Positions 10,578 through 18,852 of a stretch of DNA of 64,000 bases are shown here, one piece after another; the stretch's first letter is position 1, and each line of letters opens with the position of its first letter. Source of the stretch: Amycolatopsis sp. EV170708-02-1. GTDB taxonomy: Bacteria > Actinomycetota > Actinomycetes > Mycobacteriales > Pseudonocardiaceae. The stretch lies in the NCBI RefSeq assembly GCF_022479115.1, contig NZ_CP092497.1, forward strand, positions 2,790,001 to 2,854,000, read 5' to 3'. Below the pieces are notes generated by a model. That model was not told where the DNA came from, searched no databases, and saw only the letters and a list, made by a program, of their open reading frames with translations. Position numbers and translations under genes: made by a program.

Positions 10578-12857
10578 TCAGACCTGGGTCCGCGCGTACG
10601 CCTCCAGCGCCGCGAGCTGGGCCGGGTCGAGCGACGGCCGCACGGCCTTGGCCGCCTTCGTAAGATGCTCCGCGGTGACCTCCTTGGCCTCCAGCGACTC
10701 CCGCATCGCGGTCAGCGCGGCCTCCCGGATCAGTGCCGCGCAGTCCGCCGCCGAGTAACCGTCCAAAGTGGCCGCATACGCCGCGAGGTCCACATCGGAC
10801 GCGAGCGGGGTGTTCTTGGCGCTGGCGGCGAGGATCGCCTCGCGGGCGTGCGCGTCCGGCGGCGGGACGTAGACGCGGCGTTCGAGCCGTCCCGGCCGCA
10901 GCAGGGCCGGGTCGACCAGCTCCGGCCGGTTCGTCGCGCCGAGGACGACGACCTCGCGCATCGGCTCCACACCGTCCAATTCGGTCAGCAGTGCCGCGAC
11001 GACGCGGTCCGACACGCCGGAATCCGACGACTGGCCGCGGCGCGGGGCGAGCGCGTCGATCTCGTCGAGGAAGATCAGCGACGGCGCGGCCTCGGCGGCA
11101 CGGCGGAACAGTTCCCGCACCGCGCGTTCGGACTCGCCGACCCATTTGTCCATCAGTTCGGCGCCCTTGACCGCGAAGACGTTCAGCGCGCCGGTGCCGG
11201 CGAGCGCGCGGACCAGGAACGTCTTGCCGCCACCGGGCGGCCCGTACAGGAGCACGCCACGCGGCGGATCGACGCCGAGGCGCGCGAACGAGTCCGGGTA
11301 GCGCAGCGGCCAGAGCACCGCCTCGGTGAGCGACTGCTTGACGTCGGTCATGTTGCCGACGTCGTCCAGGGTCAGCCCACCGGTGGCCAGATTGTCCGAA
11401 GTGGACATCGAGATGGGGCGGACGGTGGTGAGCGCGTCGAGCAGGTCCTGCTGGGAGATCCGCGGCTCTTCGACGTCACGCTGCCGCAGCGCGGCGCGGA
11501 GGGCGGCGTCGCGGCGGAGCGCGATGAGGTCCGCGGCCACGAAGCCGGGGGTGCGCTCGGCGATCGGGCCGACGTCGACGCCGGACTCCAGCGGGGCTTC
11601 GCGCAGGAGCACACGCAGCAGCTCCGTGCGGGTCTTCGAGTCCGGGAGCGGCAGGCCGAGTTCGCGGTCGAGCAGGTCGGCGGCGCGCAGCCTCGGATCG
11701 GTGGACTCGGCCCGGCCGGTGGTGGCGACCACGGCGAACCCCTTGTTGCGCAAGGCTTTGCGCAGGTCGTCGAGGACGACCGTCGCGAGCGGCGGCGGCT
11801 GGGACGCGGGCAGCAACGCGTCGATGTCGGTGATCAGCAGGACGGCGGGGTCTTCGTCGCGGGTGGCCTGCTCGATCGCTTCCCGCAGCCGCGCGGCGGC
11901 GACGTTCGGTTCGAGGACGGCGATGTTCGGCGCCGCGAGCGACACCACCCGCACCTTCTCGGCCTGTGCCACGGCGCGGACGAGCGTCGCCTTCCCGACG
12001 CCTTCCGGCCCGGACAGCAGGACCCCGAGGTGCGCCGACGTGCCGAGCTTCGCCAGCAGCTCCGGGCGATGGAAGGCCAGGTCGAACCATTCGGCGAGCT
12101 TGCGCGCGGCCGTTTCGGAGCCGGCGAGATCCGACAGGGGAGGCACGGTTTCCTCGGCCGCCTCTTCGATCCGCTCGTCTTCGACGATCTCGGCGTCGAT
12201 GAAGTCTTCGTGCGGGGTGGAGGGCGTGCTGCGCACCAGCGTCGTCCCGGCGCGGGCCGGGGCCGCGGCGGGCGCGGCCTCGCCGGTGCGGGCGCCGTCA
12301 CGCCAGCTGACCACAGTGGACGGTCCGACGGCGACCGGGCCCGACGGCTCGGTGGCGGTGACGGTGAGAAGCTCGTTGGTCCACGTCATCCCGATGGCGC
12401 GGGACAACTGACCGCGGACCGCGGAGACGTCGGAACCCGGCGCGGGCGCGAGATCTTGGGGGAGCAGGGAAACCGCGTCGCCGACGGTCAGCACCTTGCC
12501 GATCAGGGCGAGCCGCAGGGTGTGCGGGGAGAGCGACACGCTCGCGATACGCGAGCCCGCCACGGTGACCGTTTTCGCGGCCGACACCTCCGCCGGCGCG
12601 ACGACCACCTCCGAGCCTTCGGTCACGCCGAGGTTCGACATCGTGACGTCGTCGAGGAGGATGACGCCCGGGATCCCCTCGGCGTCCGACGGGGCGGCCA
12701 GCGCCGAGCTGACCCTGGCGCCGGTGACGCGGACGGCGTCCCAGGCCATCAGGCCGAGCGCGTCGAGGACTTCGGGGTGCAGCCGGACGACGCCGCGGCG
12801 GGAATCCAAGGCGGACGGGGTGTGCCGGACGGTCAGCGTGATCTGGGGTGCGCTCAC
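10578..12857 (-). CDS. Cdc48/VCP-like tandem AAA+ ATPase
   Basis: A 759-residue ATPase with the Cdc48 arrangement: N-terminal double-psi barrel-like region (about residues 1-170), then two AAA+ modules. The first has Walker A GPEGVGKAT (near residue 282) and Walker B LLITDIDALL. The second has Walker A GPPGGGKTFLVRA (near 539), Walker B LIFLDEIDAL, and the sensor/arginine-finger region TNRPELVDPALLRPGRLERRVYVPPPD. The first module is more divergent. A protein unfoldase or remodelling role follows from the family. The GTG start matches SAPQITLTV. The nitroreductase lies 13 bases upstream on the same strand, so the two may be co-transcribed. Confidence 0.9.
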   Translation of the reverse strand: MSAPQITLTVRHTPSALDSRRGVVRLHPEVLDALGLMAWDAVRVTGARVSSALAAPSDAEGIPGVILLDDVTMSNLGVTEGSEVVVAPAEVSAAKTVTVAGSRIASVSLSPHTLRLALIGKVLTVGDAVSLLPQDLAPAPGSDVSAVRGQLSRAIGMTWTNELLTVTATEPSGPVAVGPSTVVSWRDGARTGEAAPAAAPARAGTTLVRSTPSTPHEDFIDAEIVEDERIEEAAEETVPPLSDLAGSETAARKLAEWFDLAFHRPELLAKLGTSAHLGVLLSGPEGVGKATLVRAVAQAEKVRVVSLAAPNIAVLEPNVAAARLREAIEQATRDEDPAVLLITDIDALLPASQPPPLATVVLDDLRKALRNKGFAVVATTGRAESTDPRLRAADLLDRELGLPLPDSKTRTELLRVLLREAPLESGVDVGPIAERTPGFVAADLIALRRDAALRAALRQRDVEEPRISQQDLLDALTTVRPISMSTSDNLATGGLTLDDVGNMTDVKQSLTEAVLWPLRYPDSFARLGVDPPRGVLLYGPPGGGKTFLVRALAGTGALNVFAVKGAELMDKWVGESERAVRELFRRAAEAAPSLIFLDEIDALAPRRGQSSDSGVSDRVVAALLTELDGVEPMREVVVLGATNRPELVDPALLRPGRLERRVYVPPPDAHAREAILAASAKNTPLASDVDLAAYAATLDGYSAADCAALIREAALTAMRESLEAKEVTAEHLTKAAKAVRPSLDPAQLAALEAYARTQV

Positions 12858-12870
12858 CCCGCCACCCTAT

Positions 12871-13485
12871 CTACGCGGACCGTGTCCAGCGGTCGAAGGA
12901 CAGGATCTCCCCGGCGGGTCGCCGGGCGGCCGGGGAGAAGTCGCGCTGGGTCGTGTACCCGACGGCGAGCAGGCTGATCTGCGCGACGTCTTCCGGGATT
13001 CCGAGCAGCTTCGCGACCTCGGCCTCGCGCGCGGGCAGGTGGTAGGCGCAGATCGAACTGCCGAGCCCCTTCGACCGCAGCGCGAGCTGGAAACTCCAGA
13101 TCGCCGGGTACACCGAGCCGTAGTACCCGTTCTGGACGACGGGATCCTCCGGCGGACGGCCGACCATGCACGGGATCGCGAGGGCCGGGACGCGGCCGAG
13201 GTTGTCGACGAGGTGCCGGGCCGACCGCATGACGGCCTCGCTCGCCAGGTGCCCGTACTTCGCCATGGTCGGAATGGCCTCCGCCCGGACGATCTTCGCG
13301 ATCTCCGCGCGCAGCTCCGGGTCCCGGACGATCACCCAGCGCTGGGCGTCGAGCAGCATCCCCGCGGCGGGTGCCTGCTGCGCGATGCGGACGCAGTCTT
13401 CGAGAAGTCCTTCCTCGACCGGCCGCTCCAGGTCGAGTTTGCGGCGGACCGAGCGGGTGGTGGTGAGCAGCGTTTCGGTGTCCAT
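12871..13485 (-). CDS. nitroreductase family protein
   Basis: A 204-residue FMN-dependent oxidoreductase. The FMN-phosphate-binding TTTRSVRRKLDLERPV at the N-terminus and the later YGSVYPAIWSFQLALRSKGLGSSI and LLAVGYTT regions are typical. It likely reduces nitro or quinone substrates with NAD(P)H. It is the first gene of a likely pair with the Cdc48-like ATPase and is divergent from a TetR regulator, with three CTTAC/GTAAG palindromes in the 80-base gap. The regulator therefore probably controls it. Confidence 0.88.
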   Translation of the reverse strand: MDTETLLTTTRSVRRKLDLERPVEEGLLEDCVRIAQQAPAAGMLLDAQRWVIVRDPELRAEIAKIVRAEAIPTMAKYGHLASEAVMRSARHLVDNLGRVPALAIPCMVGRPPEDPVVQNGYYGSVYPAIWSFQLALRSKGLGSSICAYHLPAREAEVAKLLGIPEDVAQISLLAVGYTTQRDFSPAARRPAGEILSFDRWTRSA

Positions 13486-13504
13486 GACCTATCCCTCCAG
13501 GTGG

Positions 13505-13545
13505 CTTACGGCGTAAGCATACGATGTAAGTACTTACGGCGTAAG
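13505..13545. promoter_or_regulatory. TetR operator cluster
   Basis: CTTACGGCGTAAG occurs at 13505-13517 and again at 13533-13545, each a perfect inverted repeat, with GTAAGTACTTAC at 13526-13537 sharing half-sites with the second. The cluster fills the divergent promoter of the nitroreductase and TetR genes and probably overlaps their promoters. Confidence 0.8.
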
Positions 13546-13568
13546 GGGGTGCCGGTAAACTGGAAGGC

Positions 13569-14204
13569 ATGGCGCTGAGCAGGGAGAAGGTGCTCGACGC
13601 CGCGTTGCGGCTGGCGGGCGAACACGGACTGGCCGGATTGTCGATGCGGAAGCTGGCCGCCGACGTCGGCGTGGAGGCGATGTCGCTCTACAACCACGTC
13701 GCGAACAAGGGCGACCTGCTCGACGGGCTGACCGCGCGGGTCTTCGAGAGTGTGCCGCTGCCCGGGCCCGGACCTTGGGACGAGCGGCTGCGGGCGCTGA
13801 CCCATGGGCTGTACACGGCCTTTTCGCGGCATCCGGTGGTGGTGCGCGCGCTGGCGACCGACGCGGCGAATCCGCGTTCGGCGGGCGCGCTGAAGTTCAT
13901 CGACGCGATGTTCTCGGCGCTGCTGGACGCCGGGTTCGACGAACGCGGCGCCGCGCGGGGCTACCGGTCGCTGATCGGGCTGGTGTTCGGCGCGGTACTG
14001 ACCGAGACGGTGGGGCTTTCCGGTGTCCCGGACCCGTCGGAGCGGGCCGAGCCGGTGGTGGCGTGGTTCCAGCGGTCGGTGACCGCGGACGGGCTGCCCT
14101 CGCTGCACCGGGCGCTGCCGTCACTGCTGGAGGGCGACTGCCTGCGGGACTTCGAGTTCCAGCTGGACCTGGTGATCGGCGGGCTGCGCGCTTCGGCCGG
14201 GTGA
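13569..14204 (+). CDS. TetR-family regulator with TetR_C-type ligand domain
   Basis: A 211-residue repressor. The N-terminal helix-turn-helix is AALRLAGEHGLAGLSMRKLAADVGVEAMSLYNHVANKGDLLDGL, with the typical SLYNHV recognition helix. The all-alpha remainder resembles the TetR_C domain of tetracycline-repressor-like proteins (FSRHPVVVRALATD). The divergent nitroreductase and the palindrome cluster at 13505-13545 suggest it represses itself and the nitroreductase operon; the inducer is unknown. Confidence 0.88.
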   Translation: MALSREKVLDAALRLAGEHGLAGLSMRKLAADVGVEAMSLYNHVANKGDLLDGLTARVFESVPLPGPGPWDERLRALTHGLYTAFSRHPVVVRALATDAANPRSAGALKFIDAMFSALLDAGFDERGAARGYRSLIGLVFGAVLTETVGLSGVPDPSERAEPVVAWFQRSVTADGLPSLHRALPSLLEGDCLRDFEFQLDLVIGGLRASAG

Positions 14205-14231
14205 CCTTCGCTTGGCTCGCGCTGGGCTGGC

Positions 14232-14296
14232 GCGGGTGTCGCGAAAGCCACTTTCGCGACATCTGATGTCCCGAAAGTGGCTTTCGCGACACCCGC
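14232..14296. repeat. 31-bp inverted repeat, one mismatch (intergenic palindrome)
   Basis: Arms at 14232-14262 and 14266-14296 match in 30 of 31 positions around the loop CTG; each arm also holds the smaller palindrome CGAAAGCCACTTTCG or its mismatched partner. It lies between the convergent TetR and pssA genes and could act as a terminator. Confidence 0.8.
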
Positions 14297-14479
14297 CACG
14301 GGCAGCGACCCCCAAGTTGCCCAGGGACGGGCGGGGGCGGTCACCCGAGGTTTTCGGCTGTCCTTAAAGGACGTCAGGCGGGGTCCTTCACGGACCTCGC
14401 GGCGGCAACCCCTCAAACCGGAAGGCATTCGGGCCCAGGGGCGATCAAGGCCGAAGCATGGCCTCGCGGTCGGGGCGAA

Positions 14480-15451
14480 TCAGCGTTTCCGCAGGCCGAT
14501 CCGCCGCCATGAGCGGCGCCGCGGGCCCCGGCCGTTGTCGCGGTCCTTGTCGGTGCTGATGGTGCGCGGAGCGCGCGCGACATGCTGTTCGCCGCGCTGC
14601 AGCCGCACGCGCTGAGCGGCGCCCGCCACCACGCGCCGCAGCGGCGGCCGCAGGCCCAGACGGCGACGGCTCGAACGCCGCCGGATCGCGCGCCGTTCCC
14701 GCGGCGGCGCCATCCACGCCTCCGGATGGTTCGCCAGCCAGCGGTGCCGGTACACCGAGTACGGGATGTGCGCCAGGTACAGGATCAGCGCGATCGCCAG
14801 CGCCACCAGCGGGAACTGGATGATCGCGGCGGCCAGCAGGCCCACCCCGACCAGCAGCGGCGCGATCGCCTTCGGCGGCGCCTTCACGGTCTTCAGCGAG
14901 AGTGTCGGGATCCGGCTGATCAGCAGCGCGGCGACGGCGATCGTCCACACCCACACCACGTACTGGTGCGACCACCAGCCCTGCCCGAACTGCAGCTCCA
15001 GGATCAGCGGCAGCATCGCCAGCAGGCCACCGGCGGGCGCGGGCACGCCGACGAAGAACTCGCCCGCGTACGGCGGCTGCTCGGTATCCTCGATCAGCGT
15101 GTTGAACCGCGCCAGCCGCAGGATCATGCAGACCGCGAAGATCAGCGACGCCACCCAGCCGATCCGCTCGCCCTCCGCGTGCCAGACGTACAGCACCAGC
15201 GCGGGCGCGACACCGAACGAGATGCCGTCGGACAGCGAGTCGAGCTCCTGGCCCATCTTCGACGTCGCGTCCAGCAGCCGCGCGATCCGGCCGTCGAGAC
15301 TGTCGAGCACCGCGGCGATCCCGATCGACGCGATCGCCATCGGATAGTTGCCGATCAGCGCGAACTGCACCGACGACAGGCCGGCGCACAGGGCGAGCAC
15401 CGTGATGGCGTTCGGCAGCAGCCGCACGCCGGGAGTGGTCACGCGGACCAT
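14480..15451 (-). CDS. pssA: CDP-diacylglycerol-serine O-phosphatidyltransferase
   Basis: A 323-residue membrane enzyme joining serine to CDP-diacylglycerol. The CDP-alcohol phosphotransferase motif is complete: DSLDGRIARLLDATSKMGQE followed by LDSLSD, fitting DGxxAR(x8)Gx3Dx3D. About six to eight hydrophobic segments follow. The C-terminal 80 residues are strongly basic and low in complexity (RRAIRRRSSRRR and later), beyond the usual family end; they may be a lineage-specific tail. It starts three bases after psd ends, so psd-pssA form an operon for phosphatidylethanolamine. Confidence 0.92.
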   Translation of the reverse strand: MVRVTTPGVRLLPNAITVLALCAGLSSVQFALIGNYPMAIASIGIAAVLDSLDGRIARLLDATSKMGQELDSLSDGISFGVAPALVLYVWHAEGERIGWVASLIFAVCMILRLARFNTLIEDTEQPPYAGEFFVGVPAPAGGLLAMLPLILELQFGQGWWSHQYVVWVWTIAVAALLISRIPTLSLKTVKAPPKAIAPLLVGVGLLAAAIIQFPLVALAIALILYLAHIPYSVYRHRWLANHPEAWMAPPRERRAIRRRSSRRRLGLRPPLRRVVAGAAQRVRLQRGEQHVARAPRTISTDKDRDNGRGPRRRSWRRIGLRKR

Positions 15452-15454
15452 GGA

Positions 15455-16183
15455 TCAGCCTTCCGGGTGCGGCGCCGTGGGCAGCTCGGCGATCGGCGTC
15501 TCGCCGCCGATCGTGCGCTGGCCCTTCGAGACGAGAACCTTGCTGCCCGGCGGCAGGTACAGGTCGACTCGCGAGCCGAAGCGGATGATGCCGTACGTCG
15601 CGCCGACGCCGACCTTGTCACCCTCGCGGATCTCACAGAGGATGCGCCGGGCCACCAGGCCTGCGATCTGCACCACGACGAGCTCGTGACCGTCGTCGGT
15701 GCGCATGAGCACGGAGTTGCGCTCGTTGTCCTCGCTCGCCTTGTCCAGGTCCGCGGACAGGAACTTCCCGGGCCGGTACGCGACCCGCTCGATCACCCCC
15801 GACGCCGGGACCCGCTGGACGTGCACGTCGAACACCGACAGGAACACGCTCACCCGCATCCGCGGTTCGGCGGGCAGCCCCAGCTCGGGCGGCGGCACGG
15901 CCTCTTCGATCAGCGACACCAGACCGTCCGCCGACGCGACCGCGAGGCCGGGCTGAGCGGGCGGGACACGCTTGGGCTCACGGAAGAACGCGGCCGTGGC
16001 GGCCGTCGCGAGCGCGCCGACGACGCCGAGGCGCTTGGAGAACCTCCGCAGCACCAGCGTCGCGGCGAGACCGCCGAACACGAACGGCCTGCCGGCCGGG
16101 TGCATCGGCGGAACGGTCTCGCGGGCCAGCTTCACGGCGTGCGCGAGGGGGTTACCAGTGGCTTCCGGCCGGTTGCCGCTCAT
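15455..16183 (-). CDS. psd: phosphatidylserine decarboxylase
   Basis: A 242-residue proenzyme that cleaves itself to form a pyruvoyl group and then decarboxylates phosphatidylserine. The self-cleavage site is in IIRFGSRVDLYLPPG (Gly-Ser). Other family blocks are FFREPKRVPP, RVSVFLSVFDVHVQRVPASG, YRPGKFLSADLDKASEDNERN and ILCEIREGDKVGVGATYG. The short form and early hydrophobic region (PFVFGGLAATLVL, VVGALATAATAAFF) match PSD-B/archaeal-like actinobacterial forms. It is directly upstream of pssA. Confidence 0.94.
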   Translation of the reverse strand: MSGNRPEATGNPLAHAVKLARETVPPMHPAGRPFVFGGLAATLVLRRFSKRLGVVGALATAATAAFFREPKRVPPAQPGLAVASADGLVSLIEEAVPPPELGLPAEPRMRVSVFLSVFDVHVQRVPASGVIERVAYRPGKFLSADLDKASEDNERNSVLMRTDDGHELVVVQIAGLVARRILCEIREGDKVGVGATYGIIRFGSRVDLYLPPGSKVLVSKGQRTIGGETPIAELPTAPHPEG

Positions 16184-16386
16184 TGGTCGGGTTCACCGCA
16201 GTTCGTGTCGGGGGGTCGGGACAGGAAGAGCCACCACGCTACCGCCCTGTCCGGAGACGGGCCGTGGCCTCCCCCGGAAGGGTTTCCCCGCGCCGGGTGG
16301 GAGGGGCCACATCCCGGTAACGGAAGGTCGAAATACGCGATAACTCTAGGTAATTGACGCCGATAGCAGACCTTGAGGACTCTCGA

Positions 16387-16599
16387 ATGCCCGCCAGCCC
16401 GGACCCCGCAGGCGAGCGACTCGCCGAGCTGTTCCGCGCCTGGAAGAGGGACATTTCGGCGGCGCCGATGCCTCCGCTCGTCGATCCCGTCCGCGCCGTC
16501 TCGGTCATCGCCGAAGCACGCGCGTCCGGGCGCATATGCCCCCCGACGGCACATGCGACCGGACGCGGCCACTGGAACCGATCGAACAGCCCACTTTAG
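16387..16599 (+). CDS. small hypothetical protein
   Basis: An open frame of 70 residues (PASPDPAGERLAELFRAWKRDISAAPM onward) with strong G/C third positions over its first 50 codons and TTGAGGAC before the ATG. The last 20 residues (HATGRGHWNRSNSPL) look less coding-like and follow a run of six Cs near 16532-16537, so the true end may differ. It is divergent from psd. No domain is recognised. Confidence 0.5.
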   Translation: MPASPDPAGERLAELFRAWKRDISAAPMPPLVDPVRAVSVIAEARASGRICPPTAHATGRGHWNRSNSPL

Positions 16600-16660
16600 T
16601 TCGTCGCGCGCCGGTGATCACCGGTCGCGAGAAAACCGTTACCAACGGTTACTCCGTTGA

Positions 16661-16942
16661 TCACCGCCGATACGAGTCGCTCCGCCCGGAGCCGCGCACC
16701 AGCCGCAGCAGGGCGAGCAGCACGATCGAGCCGAGGATGGCGACGCCGAAGCTGGGGAAGTCGAACTCGAAGGTCCGTTCGGTGCCGGTGGCGAGGCGGT
16801 AGATGAAACCACCGAGGGCCGCGCCGAGTACGCCGATCAGGATGCTGAACAGGCAGCCGCCCCGCCGGTCCGGGCCGCCCACCACGACATTGGCCAGCCA
16901 TCCCGCGATGGCGCCGAACACGATCCACGAGAAGAAACCCAT
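16661..16942 (-). CDS. GlsB/YeaQ/YmgE family small membrane protein
   Basis: A 93-residue protein with the family's three hydrophobic segments: FFSWIVFGAIAGWLANVVVGG, GGCLFSILIGVLGAALGGFIY and FGVAILGSIVLLALLRLV. The glycine-rich pattern is that of the transglycosylase-associated (YeaQ) family, often stress-induced and membrane-located, with no defined activity. The ATG at 16942 begins the conserved part; the frame is open to 17008 but that part overlaps the ArsR promoter. It is divergent from the ArsR gene. Confidence 0.85.
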   Translation of the reverse strand: MGFFSWIVFGAIAGWLANVVVGGPDRRGGCLFSILIGVLGAALGGFIYRLATGTERTFEFDFPSFGVAILGSIVLLALLRLVRGSGRSDSYRR

Positions 16943-16985
16943 GCCATCGAGGTTACCGACCCGGATGGAGTAGCACACAAGGGGA

Positions 16986-17019
16986 CTTGTACAAGAACTC
17001 TTGTGCAACTACTGTTGTG
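16986..17019. promoter_or_regulatory. candidate ArsR operator
   Basis: CTTGTACAAG at 16986-16995 is a perfect 10-bp palindrome and is followed by related TTGTGC units near 17001 and 17015. It lies just before the ArsR-like start at 17024, consistent with autoregulation. Confidence 0.45.
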
Positions 17020-17023
17020 CTTT

Positions 17024-17596
17024 ATGTCCGACAGTGCTGATCGTGAAGTGCGTGAAGTCCACGATTCGAAGGTGCTCGCCGCGATGTCGCATCCGCTGCG
17101 GCGCCGTCTGCTCGACGTCCTCCGCCTCGACGGCCCGTGCACGGCATCCGTGCTCGCCGAGCGGACCGGGCAGGCGGTCGGGAACGTCAGTCACCACCTG
17201 AAGGTGCTGGCCGCCAGCGATCTGGTCGAGGAAGCGCCGGAACTCGCCCGCGACCGCCGTGAGCGCTGGTGGCGCCGCGTGGGCTACGCGGTTTCCTGGT
17301 CGCCTTCGGACTTCCCCGACGACCCGGTCGCGGCCGCCGCCGAATCCCTCGCCCTCGAACGTCAGGTTTCCATGGCGCGCCAATGGTTCGCCGAACGCGA
17401 CACCTATCCGGAGGAATGGCATCGCGCCGCTTTCGCCACCGACAGCTGGGCGAAGATGTCGGTCGCCGAACTGGCCGAGCTCGAAGAGAAGGTCCACGAG
17501 CTGATCAAGTCCTACAGCGGCCGTGAACTCCCGGACGACGGCCAGGAACGCCGTCCCGTCTTCATCTCCACCCGTGCCGTCCCGGCCCGCCCGTGA
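17024..17596 (+). CDS. ArsR-family winged-helix regulator
   Basis: A 190-residue regulator. The HTH_20-type winged helix spans about residues 17-85: SKVLAAMSHPLRRRLLDVLR, ASVLAERTGQAVGNVSHHLKVLAASDLVEEA and a wing with RERWWRRV. The longer C-terminal half is helical and has no metal-binding Cys cluster, so a metal sensor is unlikely. Its TGA overlaps the GTG of the MFS gene by four bases, so it probably controls that transporter. Confidence 0.87.
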   Translation: MSDSADREVREVHDSKVLAAMSHPLRRRLLDVLRLDGPCTASVLAERTGQAVGNVSHHLKVLAASDLVEEAPELARDRRERWWRRVGYAVSWSPSDFPDDPVAAAAESLALERQVSMARQWFAERDTYPEEWHRAAFATDSWAKMSVAELAELEEKVHELIKSYSGRELPDDGQERRPVFISTRAVPARP

Positions 17597-18837
17597 CCAC
17601 CCGCGAACGCGGCGGTCTGCTGCGCTCCAGGGACTTCCGGCTGCTGTGGACCGGCGAGACGACCAGCGTGCTCGGCAGTTCCATCGCCGTCGTCGCGCTG
17701 CCGCTGGTCGCGGTGGTCACCCTGCAGGCGAGCACGTTCGCGGTCGGGCTGCTGACCGCGGCCGCCTGGCTGCCGTGGCTGCTGATCGGCCTGCCCGCCG
17801 GCGCCTGGGTCGACCGGCGGCCGAAACGCCCGGTCATGCTGGTGTGCAACGGCATTTCCATGCTGGTGTTCCTGAGCGTCCCGGTCGCGGCATGGTCCGG
17901 TCTGCTCACGATGACCCAGCTGATCGTCGTCGCCTTGGCGGGTGGCGTGGCGAAGGTGTTCTTCAACGTCGCGTATCGCGCGTACTTGCCTTCGCTGGTC
18001 GAGAAGGACCAGCTGCAGGAAGCCAACGAGAAGCTGCAGGGCAGTGAATCCGCCGCGCAGATCGGCGGACCGGGGCTCGCGGGTCTGCTCGCGCACTGGT
18101 TCGGTGCCGTCTCCGGAGTGCTCGCCGACGCCGTCAGTTTCGGGATTTCCGTGCTGTGCCTGCGATCCATCCGGCACCGCGAACCCGAACGCCCGGCGAA
18201 GACGCGTTCACGGCTGCGGGACGAGATCCGCGACGGCCTCGTTTTCGTCGTCCACGACCCGTATCTGCGTGTCCTGGCGGTCTTCGGCGCGATCTCGAAC
18301 GTCGCGCTCATGGGATACCAGTCGATCGAGGTCGTGTTCCTCGTCCGCGATCTCGGCGTCGGAGAAGGCGCCGCCGGGCTGGTGCTCGCGCTTGTCGGCG
18401 CGGGAGGCGTTTTCGGCGCCGCGCTGTCCGGCAAACTCGCCGCGCGCATCGGCACCGCACGCGCCTTCGTGCTCTGCGAGGCCTTCGGCGCGCTGATGAT
18501 GCTGCTCGGCCCGCTGGCGAACGGCGGCTGGGGGCTCGCGTTCTTCGTCGCCGCCGGGTTCTCGGTCAGCGCGGGCGTCGTCGGCTCGAACGTCCTCAAC
18601 GCCACCTTCAAACAGCGCTACGTCCCGGCGGCGATGTTCGGCCGGGTCACCGCGAGCATGTCCGTGCTCAGCTTCGGCGCGATCGCGCTCGGCGGCCTGC
18701 TCGGCGGGATCCTCGGCGAAACGGCAGGCGTGCGGCAGACGCTGGGCCTGATGGCCGGGCTGGAGGTCGTCGCCGTCTTCGCCCTGCTGTTCACGCCCGT
18801 CGGCCGGTGCCGCGACTTCCCGTCGGATCGCGTTTAG
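17593..18837 (+). CDS. MFS transporter (MFS_3 / macrolide-type efflux)
   Basis: A 414-residue permease with about 12 hydrophobic segments. It begins LLRSRDFRLLWTGETTSVLGSSI, typical of the MFS_3 group, and has GLPAGAWVDRRPKRPVML as the loop 2-3 signature. The group includes drug and siderophore exporters; the substrate is unknown. It is translationally coupled to the ArsR-family gene. Confidence 0.87.
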   Translation: MTTRERGGLLRSRDFRLLWTGETTSVLGSSIAVVALPLVAVVTLQASTFAVGLLTAAAWLPWLLIGLPAGAWVDRRPKRPVMLVCNGISMLVFLSVPVAAWSGLLTMTQLIVVALAGGVAKVFFNVAYRAYLPSLVEKDQLQEANEKLQGSESAAQIGGPGLAGLLAHWFGAVSGVLADAVSFGISVLCLRSIRHREPERPAKTRSRLRDEIRDGLVFVVHDPYLRVLAVFGAISNVALMGYQSIEVVFLVRDLGVGEGAAGLVLALVGAGGVFGAALSGKLAARIGTARAFVLCEAFGALMMLLGPLANGGWGLAFFVAAGFSVSAGVVGSNVLNATFKQRYVPAAMFGRVTASMSVLSFGAIALGGLLGGILGETAGVRQTLGLMAGLEVVAVFALLFTPVGRCRDFPSDRV

Positions 18838-18852
18838 CCCGCGAAACGCAGG

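Noticed and set aside
16387..16599. Sixth homopolymer frameshift at the C6 run 16532-16537
   Set aside because: No conserved continuation could be recognised in either frame, so a break cannot be claimed.
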